A stretch of DNA of 57,027 nt, taken from Gammaproteobacteria bacterium. GTDB taxonomy: Bacteria; Pseudomonadota; Gammaproteobacteria; Pseudomonadales; Azotimanducaceae. The notes under the pieces are model-generated. The model had not been told where the DNA came from and ran no database searches. It was given only the letters and a program-made list of their open reading frames with translations. Positions 1-8,479 of this stretch are shown piece after piece. The position numbers and the translations under genes were made by a program. How positions within the stretch are numbered: the stretch's first letter is position 1; each line of letters starts with the position of its first letter. The stretch spans positions 1 through 57,027 of the forward strand of contig JAPPAV010000006.1 of NCBI GenBank assembly GCA_026705345.1. The letters are read 5' to 3'.

Positions 1-247
1 CAGACCGGACAGATCATGTGCTAACAAAAGCGGACAGATCTATTTGCTACCGACACGCACCGGGGCCCACGTTGGCGGCCCTGCCGTCGAGGCGTATCCT
101 CTGCGCCCAGGACTTGGAGAAGCCGCCCGCCGAGCGGGCTTCACGAGTGTCCGCCGCGCCCGTCGCCGTATCGGCCGGGAACGTTGACGATTGCACGGGT
201 AAGGTGGCGGTGCATAGAATGGAAAGAGCCACCTGCAAAGTCCCTAC
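1..247. other. Non-coding left edge with a possible insertion-element terminus
   Basis: No convincing gene lies here; the reading frames present look like GC-rich shadows. The first 50 bases hold a direct repeat: CGGACAGATC at 6-15 and again at 31-40, each followed shortly by TGCTA, a period of about 25 bases. Closely spaced terminal direct repeats of this kind occur at the ends of some insertion sequences, so this may be the inner edge of an element lying outside the window. The rest of the stretch is upstream sequence of the chaperone-like gene, with a weak purine-rich site GGAAAGAG at 221-228, rather far from the GTG start at 248. Confidence 0.35.
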
Positions 248-754
248 GTGATCAGAACAACCACTCGCCACCCCGTGGATTTGGCGGAGTCCGTCCTCAA
301 GTACGCCGGAATCGACCCGGAAGGTTTCGAGGAGACCAACAAGGCACTGGTGTCCCTCGACCGGGAAACCACCATCCTGATCGCTGTGGAGAATCGGCTC
401 ATTCACCTGATCGGGTTTCTAGGCGCCGTCGTCGAAACCGACGAGTTTCCCATGGCGCTGTTGCGCGAGAACTTCAAGAGCGTTGCCCAGGCTCGATATC
501 GCTACTCCATCGAGCCCGAGTCCGGGGAGTTGCTCATGTCCTATACCCTGCAATGCGACGGGCTCGACGAGACGAAGCTGATCGACTCCTTCACGCACAT
601 GGCGGACTATGTGAAGAAGTGGTCCCGATCCCTGGCCGCGGGGAGCGCGACCGTCCCCGAGCCCGACGACCCCGCGGACCGTGAACGCGCGCCGGGAGAG
701 TCCCCCGACGAGGATCTCGCTTCCAGGCCCGCGAGCGGCTTCATCCGGGCGTAG
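248..754 (+). CDS. CesT/Tir-type secretion chaperone-like protein
   Basis: A small 168-residue acidic protein. The order of segments resembles type III secretion chaperones of the CesT family: an N-terminal helix, a strand that reads as a hydrophobic surface (TTILIAVENRLIHLIGFLG, about 41-59), then 'LLRENF', a strand pair containing 'EPESGELLMSYTL', and a C-terminal amphipathic helix ('FTHMADYVKKWSRSL'). Family members bind the N-terminal region of an effector in the cytoplasm and deliver it to the secretion ATPase. The last 40 residues are Pro/Asp/Glu-rich and probably disordered. Start is GTG. It lies 32 bases ahead of a large gene with no recognised domain, the usual layout of a chaperone and its substrate. 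No secretion apparatus is in the window, so the assignment rests on pattern and context; a stand-alone YbjN-like fold is an alternative. Confidence 0.55.
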   Translation: MIRTTTRHPVDLAESVLKYAGIDPEGFEETNKALVSLDRETTILIAVENRLIHLIGFLGAVVETDEFPMALLRENFKSVAQARYRYSIEPESGELLMSYTLQCDGLDETKLIDSFTHMADYVKKWSRSLAAGSATVPEPDDPADRERAPGESPDEDLASRPASGFIRA

Positions 755-786
755 CGGCCAATCCGAACCTCAAGGGAGTTTCCTTC

Positions 787-2295
787 ATGCCTTCGTTCGA
801 CTCATCGACGGTCCGTGGCCGTATCGACACCCTGACCGCAAACCTGAGAAGGGTGCGCGCGGGCAAGGCCTATGGGATCGACGAGGACGGGGCGCTGATC
901 GGCGAAGCGCTAAAGAGCAGCTTCAAGGGGAAAGTCGTCGATCTTCTGGTCGCACGGGGCATCGCCAAGCAGGGCAACCTCGGCGGCCGCATTGCCATCG
1001 CCCTGGTGGGTCGGCAGAACTTCGATCTGATCCGCGACGCCCATGCCGACCCCGGGCACCGTGGCAGCATCGCTAACGCCTTGGCCCTCATCGAGAAGTA
1101 CGAGTTGGCCGGCGTCGACGACGCCGGCCTCGACCGGGACATCGCTTCCCGGGTCACCTCCAGGGTCGCCTCGGACATCACGCTGTCGACGCCGTTGCGG
1201 GCGCTGGCGGGCGGACGAGTCGCCGACGTGCACGATGCGATCTGGAATGACGTGGTGCCCAGGCGGCTGGCCTGGCGGGCCGAACTGGCCAACGACGTCA
1301 ACAACGGAAACCTTACGAAGAGCATCGCCGACGCGGGTCAGGTCGCCCTGGATGAAGCGGCGCGGGCCATTCTTGACGGGCGCACCGCGCCCGGCCAGCT
1401 CACCACGACCCGGCAAGCCAGTGGCGGTCAGGGCAACTTCAAGAACCAAGCCGAACACATCGTCGCGGACTACAACCAGGCGGTCTACGCCGTCCGCACC
1501 TCGGCGGCCGAAGGAGAGGATGCGGATGCGCGCGTGGCGGCATTCACGGACCGATTCCTCGGCGTGCTCAAGGACCAGTACGAGAGTCTCGACGTTGCCG
1601 ACGGCATCGGACCCCGGATCGACGGCACGGTGTCCCGTCCCATCAAGTCCGACCATGCCGCGGAAGAGTTCGAGGGTGGCAAAACGCCGTTTCGATCCCA
1701 AGCCCGGCTGGCCGCCGAAGGAGCAGGCGTTGCCGTCCCCGACAAACGGGCCGTGACCTTCGCCGGGGGCAAACCGGATGAATCCCCCGGTGACGTGGCT
1801 TCGGAGAGGACGGCGCGGCAGCGTCTGCTAGACGGGGTCCGCGCGGTCCTAGACGATCCCGACGTGCCGAGTGCCCACGAACTGCGCGAGGCCGCGGGCG
1901 ATCTTGGCAACGTGCTCGGAGACCGTAGCGCCGACATCGAGGACAAGCGAACCGCAGTGGAACTCCTGAGCAACCCGGTATTCCACGGCAACTTTGAGAA
2001 CGTGGTCCTTGCGATCGACAAAGTGGATCGCGCTGCGATCAGACATCCTGAAATCGCTCAGGCCTTCGCTGGGCGCGTCCATCTCCAGCACCTGCGCGGC
2101 GTCGTGGAGAAGGAGCGCGCTTTCGTGGACGATCTTGACGCCCACCCGGAGAACCACGAGGACCTCCTAGCGGAATATCGTGAAGTCCACGGCGCGGACA
2201 GGGCCGAATCGGAGATCGGGAACTTGATCAGCTCGACCAGAAGGAGCGCGGCCAGGGCAATGACGTCGCTCGATGCGTTCGCTCGGGTCTCCTAG
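787..2295 (+). CDS. Hypothetical protein, candidate secreted effector paired with the upstream chaperone
   Basis: 502 residues with no domain I recognise. It starts at ATG with a strong AAGGGAG site at 772-778. There is no signal peptide and no membrane segment. The N-terminal ~60 residues are basic and followed by an all-helical, Ala/Asp/Arg-rich body; a low-complexity polar linker near residues 190-210 (TTTRQASGGQGNF) separates it from a second helical half. Type III effectors are typically soluble, lack Sec signals, and are encoded directly downstream of their chaperone; that context is the only reason to suspect secretion. It could equally be a cytoplasmic helical protein. The GC content and codon choice look like its neighbours, so there is no sign of recent transfer. 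Confidence 0.55.
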   Translation: MPSFDSSTVRGRIDTLTANLRRVRAGKAYGIDEDGALIGEALKSSFKGKVVDLLVARGIAKQGNLGGRIAIALVGRQNFDLIRDAHADPGHRGSIANALALIEKYELAGVDDAGLDRDIASRVTSRVASDITLSTPLRALAGGRVADVHDAIWNDVVPRRLAWRAELANDVNNGNLTKSIADAGQVALDEAARAILDGRTAPGQLTTTRQASGGQGNFKNQAEHIVADYNQAVYAVRTSAAEGEDADARVAAFTDRFLGVLKDQYESLDVADGIGPRIDGTVSRPIKSDHAAEEFEGGKTPFRSQARLAAEGAGVAVPDKRAVTFAGGKPDESPGDVASERTARQRLLDGVRAVLDDPDVPSAHELREAAGDLGNVLGDRSADIEDKRTAVELLSNPVFHGNFENVVLAIDKVDRAAIRHPEIAQAFAGRVHLQHLRGVVEKERAFVDDLDAHPENHEDLLAEYREVHGADRAESEIGNLISSTRRSAARAMTSLDAFARVS

Positions 2296-2306
2296 CCTAG
2301 CGGCGC

Positions 2307-2321
2307 GACGGGCATCCCGTC
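2307..2321. terminator. Short hairpin between convergent genes
   Basis: GACGGG-CAT-CCCGTC forms a 6-base-pair stem with a 3-base loop in the 24-base gap between two convergent genes; it overlaps the stop codon of the minus-strand amidotransferase. No T-tract follows on either side, so termination is only a suggestion. Confidence 0.3.
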
Positions 2322-3018
2322 ATTCCCCGATCATCCCGGACCTCCAATTCGTCAGCAGCTCCGCCCCTTCGGCGGTGGCCTTAGCAGCATACTTGCGGGC
2401 GTCTGCCCTGAGCCGTTCCACAGGGATGCCGACGTGGTCCAGTTCGTGGATGTGGCCGACCAGCCAGCGCTCCAGATGGTCCTCCGCCACCTCGATGTGG
2501 AACTGCAATGCCAGGGTGTGAGCACCCACGGCGAACGCCTGATTCGGGCATTTCGACGTCGACGCCAGGGACGGGCAGCCCTTGGGAAGCTCGAACGCTT
2601 CGCCATGCCAGTGCAGCACCGGGCTCGTCAGGTGCCGCAATGGGCTCGCGGCACCGGCGGCGTTCAACGTCAGCGGTGCCCAGCCGATTTCGGGGCCGGG
2701 CATCGGGGCGACTGTCGCGTCCAGGGCACGCGCGATCAACTGCGCGCCGAGGCAGATCCCCAACGTCGGCCGGCCCCGCTCGATGCGCTCGCGGATCAGC
2801 CTCACCTCGTCGCCCAGGTAGCCGAAGCGGTCCACGTCGTTGACGCTGATCGGTCCCCCCATGACGACAAGGAGCTTGGCGCCCCTCGCGAGCGCCAAGT
2901 CGTCACTGGGTGGGTCCAAGTACTCGAAAGGCAACGCCCAGGACCCGAACAACTGCTCCATCGTTCCGAGGTCTTCGAAGCTGACATGGCGAACAACCTG
3001 GATTGGCGCCGCGGTCAT
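2320..3018 (-). CDS. Class I glutamine amidotransferase
   Basis: A 232-residue stand-alone GATase1 protein of the GMP-synthase-amidotransferase-like type. The family hydrolyses glutamine and passes ammonia to an acceptor, or acts on gamma-glutamyl compounds. The nucleophile elbow is 'GICLGAQ' with Cys about residue 89, and the His-Glu of the triad is in 'LQFHIEV' (about 174 and 176). The oxyanion-side motif 'VVMGGP' and the typical 'HWHGEAFELP' are present. I start at the ATG at 3018 because an AGGAGA site lies 10 bases upstream; the open frame continues 28 codons further without a good site. No synthetase domain or partner is adjacent, so the substrate is unknown; detoxifying gamma-glutamyl hydrolases have this size. 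Confidence 0.85.
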   Translation of the reverse strand: MTAAPIQVVRHVSFEDLGTMEQLFGSWALPFEYLDPPSDDLALARGAKLLVVMGGPISVNDVDRFGYLGDEVRLIRERIERGRPTLGICLGAQLIARALDATVAPMPGPEIGWAPLTLNAAGAASPLRHLTSPVLHWHGEAFELPKGCPSLASTSKCPNQAFAVGAHTLALQFHIEVAEDHLERWLVGHIHELDHVGIPVERLRADARKYAAKATAEGAELLTNWRSGMIGE

Positions 3019-3211
3019 CGGATCGGCATCTCCTGTCGACGCCCCATCGGCGCTGCATGGCTGGTCGAATGTCGCCTCATCTCGACACCAGTCAGGTCGC
3101 AACCGCCAAACTGCGGCAGCATACCCGGTCGGCCCCGGCGTTCAACGCTCCTCCAACCAGTCGGTTCAAAATGAGACGCCAAGGGCCATCCGGTAATCGC
3201 GCTAGCTGGGC

Positions 3212-3217
3212 TATAAT
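3212..3217 (+). promoter_or_regulatory. Promoter -10 element of the TonB-dependent receptor gene
   Basis: A perfect TATAAT lies 38 bases before the TTG start of the receptor gene. A clear -35 hexamer at the right spacing is not visible. Transcription would begin near 3224, giving a leader of about 30 bases that contains the GGAGGA ribosome site at 3245-3250. Confidence 0.5.
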
Positions 3218-3255
3218 GGGATTTGGTTAGTTTCGCACCCTTCTGGAGGACTCCC

Positions 3256-5817
3256 TTGAAATCGTTTGCAATTGCAGTACCCATCGCACTTGCATCGCTT
3301 GCGGTCATCCATGAACCCGCAATCGCCCAAGAGGCCGCCGAGGAAGCGTCGACGGGCCCGATCGAAGAGGTCGTGGTCGTAGGTTCCCGACGTCGCGACC
3401 GCTCGGCAGCCGACTCGCCCGTTCCCGTCGACGTGATCGGCGGAGACGACTTTCTCGCCCACGGCAGTACCGATATGGACGAACTCGTCGCGGCGCTAGT
3501 GCCGTCGTACAACGTCGCCCAAGAGCCCATCAGCGATGCCGCGACGTTCATTCGTCCGGCAACGCTGCGGTCACTGCCCCCGGACGCCACGCTCGTTCTC
3601 GTCAACGGTAAACGCCGTCACCGGGCAGCGGTCATCGCGTTGCTGGGCGCGGGGATCTCGGGCGGTTCCCAAGGACCCGACCTGTCGGCCATACCGGCGA
3701 TCGCGCTGGATCGACTCGAGGTGCTCCGCGACGGGGCATCGGCCCAGTACGGGTCTGACGCCATCGCCGGAATCATGAACTTCGTGCTCAGGGAAGACGC
3801 CCAGGGAGCGACGGTTGACGCCAAGTGGGGCCAACACGTCGAAGGCGACGGCGGAGCGATGACCCTCGCCGCCAACGTCGGCCTCCCCCTCACCAACGTC
3901 GGCTTCGCGAACCTGAGCTTCGAGTGGAAGGAATCGGACCCGACCAGCCGCAGCGCTCAACGTGGCGACGCCCAAGGATTGATCGACGCCGGCAACTCCC
4001 ACGTACGCCGCCCCGCTGCGCAGATTTGGGGCGCCCCGGAAATCTCGGGCGACTTCAAGTTGTTCGGCAACTTCGGACTCGATCTCGGCAATGGAAGCGA
4101 GGCCTACGCATTCGGCAACTGGGCGGAGCGGCAGGTGGAAGGCGGCTTCTACTTTCGGAATCCCCACACCCGAGGCGGCGTGTTCCGCGGTCCGGTCGTG
4201 GACGGATCACCGACGGTCAAGGTCGCGGACCTAACCCCAGACGGCACCGGGAACTGCCCGGTCGTGCGGATCACGAACAACGTTCCGGACAGCGCCGCGC
4301 TCGCAGCGATCGCCGCGGATCCGAACTGCTACTCGTTGATCGAGAAGTTTCCGGGTGGTTTCACCCCGCAATTCGGCGGCTACGTCCACGATCTCAGCAT
4401 CGCGGGCGGGCTTCGGGGCACCTTGGACTCCGGGTGGTTCTACGACCTGAGCGCGACTGCGGGACGCAGTAATGCGCAGTTCTACATCTACAACACGATC
4501 AATCCGCAGTTGCTGTGGCAGCGCAACGAGATCGACACCTACTACGAGGCCGGCGCCTACACCGAGACGGACCGGATTCTCAACTTCGACCTGTCGAAAC
4601 CCATCGACAGCGCATCGTTCGGCGCAGTCAACGTGGCCGTCGGACTCGAATACCGGGACGAGACCTTCCGGATCGACAACGGCGAGCCCAACTCGTTCTA
4701 CATCGATCCCAATCTCGAGCACGGTCTCGCGTCGCAGGGCTTCGGGGTCGGTTCCAACGGCTTCCCCGGGTTCCAGCCCGGCGATGCCGGCGAAAACACC
4801 GTCCGGTCGTTCGCCGCCTACCTCGACCTCGAGTCCAATGTCTCCGAGAATCTGCTACTCGGCGGCGCGTTGCGCTACGAGAACTACGCCGAGTACGGCA
4901 ACACCCTCGACGGCAAGATCGCCGCGCGCCTGCAAGTCGGCTACAACCTAGCCATCCGGGGCGCGGTCAGTACCGGTTTCCGCGTACCCACCGCCGGTCA
5001 GGCGAACCTGCGCAACGTCACGACCGAGTTCAACATGGGCTTCCTGTCCGACATCGCGACGCTGCCGCCGACCAACCCCATCGCGCAGCAGAAAGGCGCG
5101 CAAGCGTTGACCCCGGAGGAATCCGTGAACACGACCCTCGGCGTCGTCTTCGATGTCGGCGGCGTCGACGTGACGGTGGACTACTATCGAATCGAGATCG
5201 AGGATCGTATTTCGTTCACGAGCCGTTTCAATCTCACGCCCGCAGACATCACCGCCCTCCTGGCGGCCGGCGTCAGCGACGCGCAGAGCTTCACGTCGGT
5301 GCGGTTCTTCTCGAACCTGCAGACCGTGGAGGCGTCCGGCATCGACGTGGTCGCCACCTGGCCCTTCTCACTCGGCGGCGGGCTTTCCAACCTGACATTC
5401 GCCGGAAACTGGCAGAGCGTGGAGTTGACTAAGTTCAATCCCGATTTCACGAGCGACAACCGGCGGTTGCAGATCGAAGAGGGCCGTCCCGACTCGAGGT
5501 TCACCCTGACGTGGAACTACACCCAGGGCCGGTGGCGCACGATGCTGCGGGCACGGCACTACGGCGAGTACTACGATGCGCCGACCAACGACGGCTCTGT
5601 GGCGTTCCGCCCGGACCCGAGCCTGCTGTTCGACGCCGAGATCGCACTTGACCTGAACGACTCGGTGTCGTTGCTGTTCGGCCTGCAGAACGTCTTCGAC
5701 GAGTATCCGTCCACGAACCCGCACGGCGAGGTCGCCGGTCTCGTCTACCCGGAGCAGTCGCCGTTCGGGTTCAACGGAGGCTTCTACTACGTCCGGGCGC
5801 AGTGGCGTACCGAGTAG
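3256..5817 (+). CDS. TonB-dependent outer-membrane receptor
   Basis: An 853-residue receptor that would import a scarce ligand across the outer membrane using TonB energy. I choose the TTG at 3256: GGAGGA sits 5 bases upstream and the product then begins with a clean signal peptide ending near 'PAIAQ'. A TonB-box-like 'IEEVVVVGSRR' follows, then a plug domain with 'LVLVNGKRRHR' and the typical 'LDRLEVLRDGASAQYGSDAIAGIMNFVLR'. The remainder is the 22-strand barrel, with 'SLLFGLQNVFDEYPSTNPHG' near the end. The frame runs a further 11 codons upstream without a ribosome site. It is not closely related to the receptors at 17106-31862. The neighbours do not reveal the ligand. The terminal residue is Glu, not the usual aromatic. 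Confidence 0.93.
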   Translation: MKSFAIAVPIALASLAVIHEPAIAQEAAEEASTGPIEEVVVVGSRRRDRSAADSPVPVDVIGGDDFLAHGSTDMDELVAALVPSYNVAQEPISDAATFIRPATLRSLPPDATLVLVNGKRRHRAAVIALLGAGISGGSQGPDLSAIPAIALDRLEVLRDGASAQYGSDAIAGIMNFVLREDAQGATVDAKWGQHVEGDGGAMTLAANVGLPLTNVGFANLSFEWKESDPTSRSAQRGDAQGLIDAGNSHVRRPAAQIWGAPEISGDFKLFGNFGLDLGNGSEAYAFGNWAERQVEGGFYFRNPHTRGGVFRGPVVDGSPTVKVADLTPDGTGNCPVVRITNNVPDSAALAAIAADPNCYSLIEKFPGGFTPQFGGYVHDLSIAGGLRGTLDSGWFYDLSATAGRSNAQFYIYNTINPQLLWQRNEIDTYYEAGAYTETDRILNFDLSKPIDSASFGAVNVAVGLEYRDETFRIDNGEPNSFYIDPNLEHGLASQGFGVGSNGFPGFQPGDAGENTVRSFAAYLDLESNVSENLLLGGALRYENYAEYGNTLDGKIAARLQVGYNLAIRGAVSTGFRVPTAGQANLRNVTTEFNMGFLSDIATLPPTNPIAQQKGAQALTPEESVNTTLGVVFDVGGVDVTVDYYRIEIEDRISFTSRFNLTPADITALLAAGVSDAQSFTSVRFFSNLQTVEASGIDVVATWPFSLGGGLSNLTFAGNWQSVELTKFNPDFTSDNRRLQIEEGRPDSRFTLTWNYTQGRWRTMLRARHYGEYYDAPTNDGSVAFRPDPSLLFDAEIALDLNDSVSLLFGLQNVFDEYPSTNPHGEVAGLVYPEQSPFGFNGGFYYVRAQWRTE

Positions 5818-5866
5818 GAACGGCTTGTCCCGCCCCGTCTACCGATCCAAGCGGGGCAGGCGACCG

Positions 5867-5890
5867 CGCGCCCTAACGGGCGCGTTAGGG
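5867..5890. terminator. Overlapping hairpins after the receptor gene
   Basis: Two mutually exclusive 7-base-pair stems share this stretch: CGCGCCC with GGGCGCG (5867-5873 / 5878-5884), and CCCTAAC with GTTAGGG (5871-5877 / 5884-5890). They follow the receptor stop by about 50 bases. There is no real T-tract, so this could be a factor-independent terminator of modest strength or an alternative-fold element. Confidence 0.4.
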
Positions 5891-5920
5891 TCGCCCGTAC
5901 GGATTTCCCGCGAAACTACA

Positions 5921-5951
5921 CGACGCCCGGTGACCTTGGTCCCGGGCGTCG
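5921..5951. promoter_or_regulatory. 10-bp stem inverted repeat ahead of the CmcJ-like gene
   Basis: CGACGCCCGG (5921-5930) and CCGGGCGTCG (5942-5951) form a perfect 10-base-pair stem with an 11-base loop. It ends just before a -10-like TACTAT (5953-5958) and 37 bases before the start at 5988. Position fits either a terminator of the upstream transcript or an operator overlapping the promoter; the sequence alone does not decide. Confidence 0.4.
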
Positions 5952-5987
5952 TTACTATTGAGGGCGGTACGCCGCGAAGAGGAAGCC

Positions 5988-6788
5988 ATGGCCGTCTTGG
6001 CTGATGTGCGCTACCTGAACGCCGAATGGCGCGACCGTGACGAGATACCCGTCGTCGGCGACCGCGAGAGCCGGCGCGCCAATACGGCCAAACATGCCGT
6101 TGAGATCCACGATGCACGCCCCGGACTCGCCGAGGGCGAACTAACCCTCGACGTCAATGGCTTCGCCCTGCTCCACCACGAATCCAGCGTTCGCAACTTC
6201 CGCGATGACGAGGAGGTGCGCAGGGTCTACTACCCGGAGGTCGTCGCCCTTGCCAAGCGCAAGACCGGCGCCCGCGAGGTCATCATTACCCAACACGTCG
6301 TTCGGACGGAAGACACCTCGGATTTCAACAAGGCCTACGCGCGTTTCGTGCATTGCGACTACACCCTCGCCGACCCTCGGGACTTGGCCCAGCGCGCCCT
6401 GGCCCGGCGAGAGTTGACGAGCCGCGACTATGTGAACAGCGACTTTGCCTGGTTCAACAGTTGGCAACCCTTCGACCACGCCGTCGCGCGGAACCCGCTG
6501 GCCGTCGTGGACGCCAGCACGGTGAAACCGGAGTACGTCCTCGACTACTACTACACGGGCTATGGTCAGAAGGGCAAATCCGGCATGCCGGTTCAGGATC
6601 CCCGCCACCGGTTCTACTACGTCTCGAACATGACGACCGACGAGCTACTACTCATCAAACAGCTCGACACGCGGGACGGCATGTCGAAGGTCTGTCCGCA
6701 TACCTCGTTCGACGACCCCACGTCCCCACCCGAGGCTCCGCCAAGACGCAGCATCGAGGTGCGCATGATCGCGGTGTTCGGCCACTGA
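5988..6788 (+). CDS. CmcJ/NvfI-family oxidoreductase
   Basis: 266 residues. It resembles the CmcJ/NvfI (GA4-desaturase-like) family of non-haem iron, 2-oxoglutarate-linked or related oxidoreductases found in secondary metabolism. Supporting features are a central 'ITQHVVR' and the C-terminal block 'HRFYYVSNMTTDELLLIKQLD' (read in two pieces) followed by 'PHTSFDDP' and 'RRSIEVRMIAVFG', the family hallmark. I use the ATG at 5988, preceded by GAGGAAG; the frame opens 10 codons earlier. It heads a rightward series with a PhyH dioxygenase, an unrecognised protein and a sulfatase. Such enzymes oxidise small hydrophobic molecules; the substrate here is unknown. Confidence 0.75.
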   Translation: MAVLADVRYLNAEWRDRDEIPVVGDRESRRANTAKHAVEIHDARPGLAEGELTLDVNGFALLHHESSVRNFRDDEEVRRVYYPEVVALAKRKTGAREVIITQHVVRTEDTSDFNKAYARFVHCDYTLADPRDLAQRALARRELTSRDYVNSDFAWFNSWQPFDHAVARNPLAVVDASTVKPEYVLDYYYTGYGQKGKSGMPVQDPRHRFYYVSNMTTDELLLIKQLDTRDGMSKVCPHTSFDDPTSPPEAPPRRSIEVRMIAVFGH

Positions 6789-6909
6789 GGCGAAGCACCG
6801 AGCCCTAGCGCAATCCTCGGTATTGGGTGATCTTCCCGACGCCCAGACACTTCGCGCGGTGTTGTCTCGAGCGTTCGGCATGCTAAGTTGACGGTCTCCC
6901 GTTCACCAC

Positions 6910-6936
6910 GGGACGGGACGAGCCCCGTCCCCTACG
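6910..6936. repeat. REP-like element with GTAG head, copy 1
   Basis: GGGACGGG (6910-6917) pairs with CCCGTCCC (6924-6931); read on the minus strand the palindrome is preceded by GTAG (6932-6935), the tetranucleotide-plus-palindrome layout of repetitive extragenic palindromes. Two related elements lie at 23463-23516. It sits in the leader region of the PhyH gene and might also act as a terminator. Confidence 0.5.
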
Positions 6937-6951
6937 GTCCTCGACAGCGAT

Positions 6952-7707
6952 ATGACCCACGACCAGGTTGCGGCCATCAAGCGTGACTTCGACCGCGACG
7001 GCTTCGTCATCCTCCCCGGCTATGTCACGGGGCACGCGCTCGAGGCACTGAGCGAGCGGGCCACGAGAGTCACCGCTGATCTCGAGGAGCGTCGCCGCAA
7101 CGGCGAACACCTTGATCCCAATAGAACGAGGCGGTCACCCCGCGGGAAGCAACGCGGCGACTTCGGAGACGTGTTCAAGGGTCTGCAGCGTCACGACTCG
7201 TGGTTCGACCACGAGCTCACGGCGGGAAGGCACGTGCCGTTGATTAGGGCACTCATCGAGGACGAGCCCGTGCCGGGCACCGCCGGCTGGTTCACCAAGC
7301 ATCCCGGTTCGATGGCCGAGATCAAACCGCATCAAGACGCGATCGGCCTACCGCAGGGCCTTAGGTCCGGCGCGACCATCTGGATCGCGCTCGATTCGGC
7401 GGATCCCGATAACGGTTGCCTGCACTACGGCCGCAGCTCCCACCGAGTCGAGTACGTCCCCGGCATTCCCGTACCCGGCTTCGACGTCAATGACGGAACT
7501 GCGGTCGCGGCCAGCGTTCAACCGGGCGATGCGGTCATCCACGATTCCATGACGGTGCATTGGTCGGGGGCGAACCCGACCGACCGTCCACGCCGCGCGG
7601 TCTCGTTCTTTTATTGGGGCGCCTCGAACCAGACGCCGCAGCAAGTCGAGGAGATTCTCAGGCGGCACGAGACGAGAAGGTACCCATCGCGCACGGAGAT
7701 GCGCTGA
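6952..7707 (+). CDS. Phytanoyl-CoA dioxygenase (PhyH) family protein
   Basis: A 251-residue Fe(II)/2-oxoglutarate dioxygenase of the PhyH superfamily; members hydroxylate lipids, quorum molecules or natural products in the cytoplasm. The iron triad can be placed: His127 and Asp129 in 'PHQDAIG' and His203 in 'MTVHWSGAN'. The 2-oxoglutarate-binding Arg is in 'DRPRRAVSFFY' (about 213-215). The N-terminal 'KRDFDRDGFVILPGYV' is the usual opening of the family. Start is ATG. It shares orientation with the CmcJ-like gene upstream and the unknown gene and sulfatase downstream, suggesting a small oxidative/desulfating pathway, but a REP-like element lies in the upstream gap so co-transcription is uncertain. 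Confidence 0.88.
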   Translation: MTHDQVAAIKRDFDRDGFVILPGYVTGHALEALSERATRVTADLEERRRNGEHLDPNRTRRSPRGKQRGDFGDVFKGLQRHDSWFDHELTAGRHVPLIRALIEDEPVPGTAGWFTKHPGSMAEIKPHQDAIGLPQGLRSGATIWIALDSADPDNGCLHYGRSSHRVEYVPGIPVPGFDVNDGTAVAASVQPGDAVIHDSMTVHWSGANPTDRPRRAVSFFYWGASNQTPQQVEEILRRHETRRYPSRTEMR

Positions 7708-7806
7708 CTCCGACCGCGCCATGGATCGTCAAGTCGACATCTATAACGGTCTGCTGCCGCTGGGTAGCGTGACATCGCCAACAACGAGCCCAAGTGAGGG
7801 GGAACT

Positions 7807-8442
7807 ATGCCCGGAGTAAACGTCGCCGAACTCGAACCCGTCGGAGAATTCGGTTCCAAGGCCTGGTGCGAGGCGTGCGCCAAGTACGGCACACAGCTGC
7901 TCGAAGAAGGAAACCTGCCCGCCGACACCGCGTGGGGTTTCAGCGAGATCTACACCCACCCGCCCACGCGGCTGCTCGAAGGCGGGCGAGCCATGTCCGC
8001 CTACTACATGATGGTGAAGGATGGCCAGGTTTCCGGCGGTGACGGCGCACCGGAGGAGTGCCGTGCCCTGCCCGGCTTTCACGTCGCGATCAACTGGGCC
8101 GCCATCTGCAACCAGTCCGCTTCCTTGTACGGTCGCGAAGGCCAGCGTCAACGCTCGGCGGAAGAGAAGGTCATGTACCAGGAGATCGAGGACTACGTGG
8201 GGCGGCCCAACCCATTGAACATGGCGCCCCGTGGAAAGGCCGTTTGGCCGCCTGCGGTTGGCGCGGCGTTGGGCGCCGGGGCGGAAGAAGGCGGCGGTTT
8301 GCACAACATCGCGGCCACGCTGCAGTCGCCGTCCCCGGAGTTCGCGGACCTGCCGACGACCGAGTTGGGCGTACCGGTATTCTCCGCGATGACCGACGAG
8401 CAGAAGCGGTTTTTCCTCACGCTCTGTGGCGCGGAGATCTAG
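7807..8442 (+). CDS. Hypothetical protein
   Basis: 211 residues, unrecognised. The start is an ATG with a strong GAGGGGGA site about 6 bases upstream. There is no signal peptide or membrane segment. Conserved-looking features are 'GFSEIYTHPP', a patch with two tyrosines ('AMSAYYMMVKDG'), 'NWAAICNQSASLYG', and a Gly/Ala-rich stretch near residues 155-165. Cysteines are present (residues ~21, 24 in 'WCEACAKYG', ~81, ~99, ~208); the CxxC pair could bind metal or be redox active, which is speculation. It lies between a PhyH dioxygenase and a sulfatase, all on the same strand, and may be an enzyme or accessory protein of the same pathway. Confidence 0.7.
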   Translation: MPGVNVAELEPVGEFGSKAWCEACAKYGTQLLEEGNLPADTAWGFSEIYTHPPTRLLEGGRAMSAYYMMVKDGQVSGGDGAPEECRALPGFHVAINWAAICNQSASLYGREGQRQRSAEEKVMYQEIEDYVGRPNPLNMAPRGKAVWPPAVGAALGAGAEEGGGLHNIAATLQSPSPEFADLPTTELGVPVFSAMTDEQKRFFLTLCGAEI

Positions 8443-8479
8443 TCTCCGCGCAAACAAGCCCGTGACCTGAGCGGTAGCC

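Noticed and set aside
18-251. 77-codon frame at the left edge
   Set aside because: Composition of shadow frames, no ribosome site, and it starts inside the direct repeat.
5867-5905. Third GTAG-type REP near 5870
   Set aside because: The palindrome is followed by GTAC rather than CTAC, so the GTAG head is missing; listed only as a hairpin.
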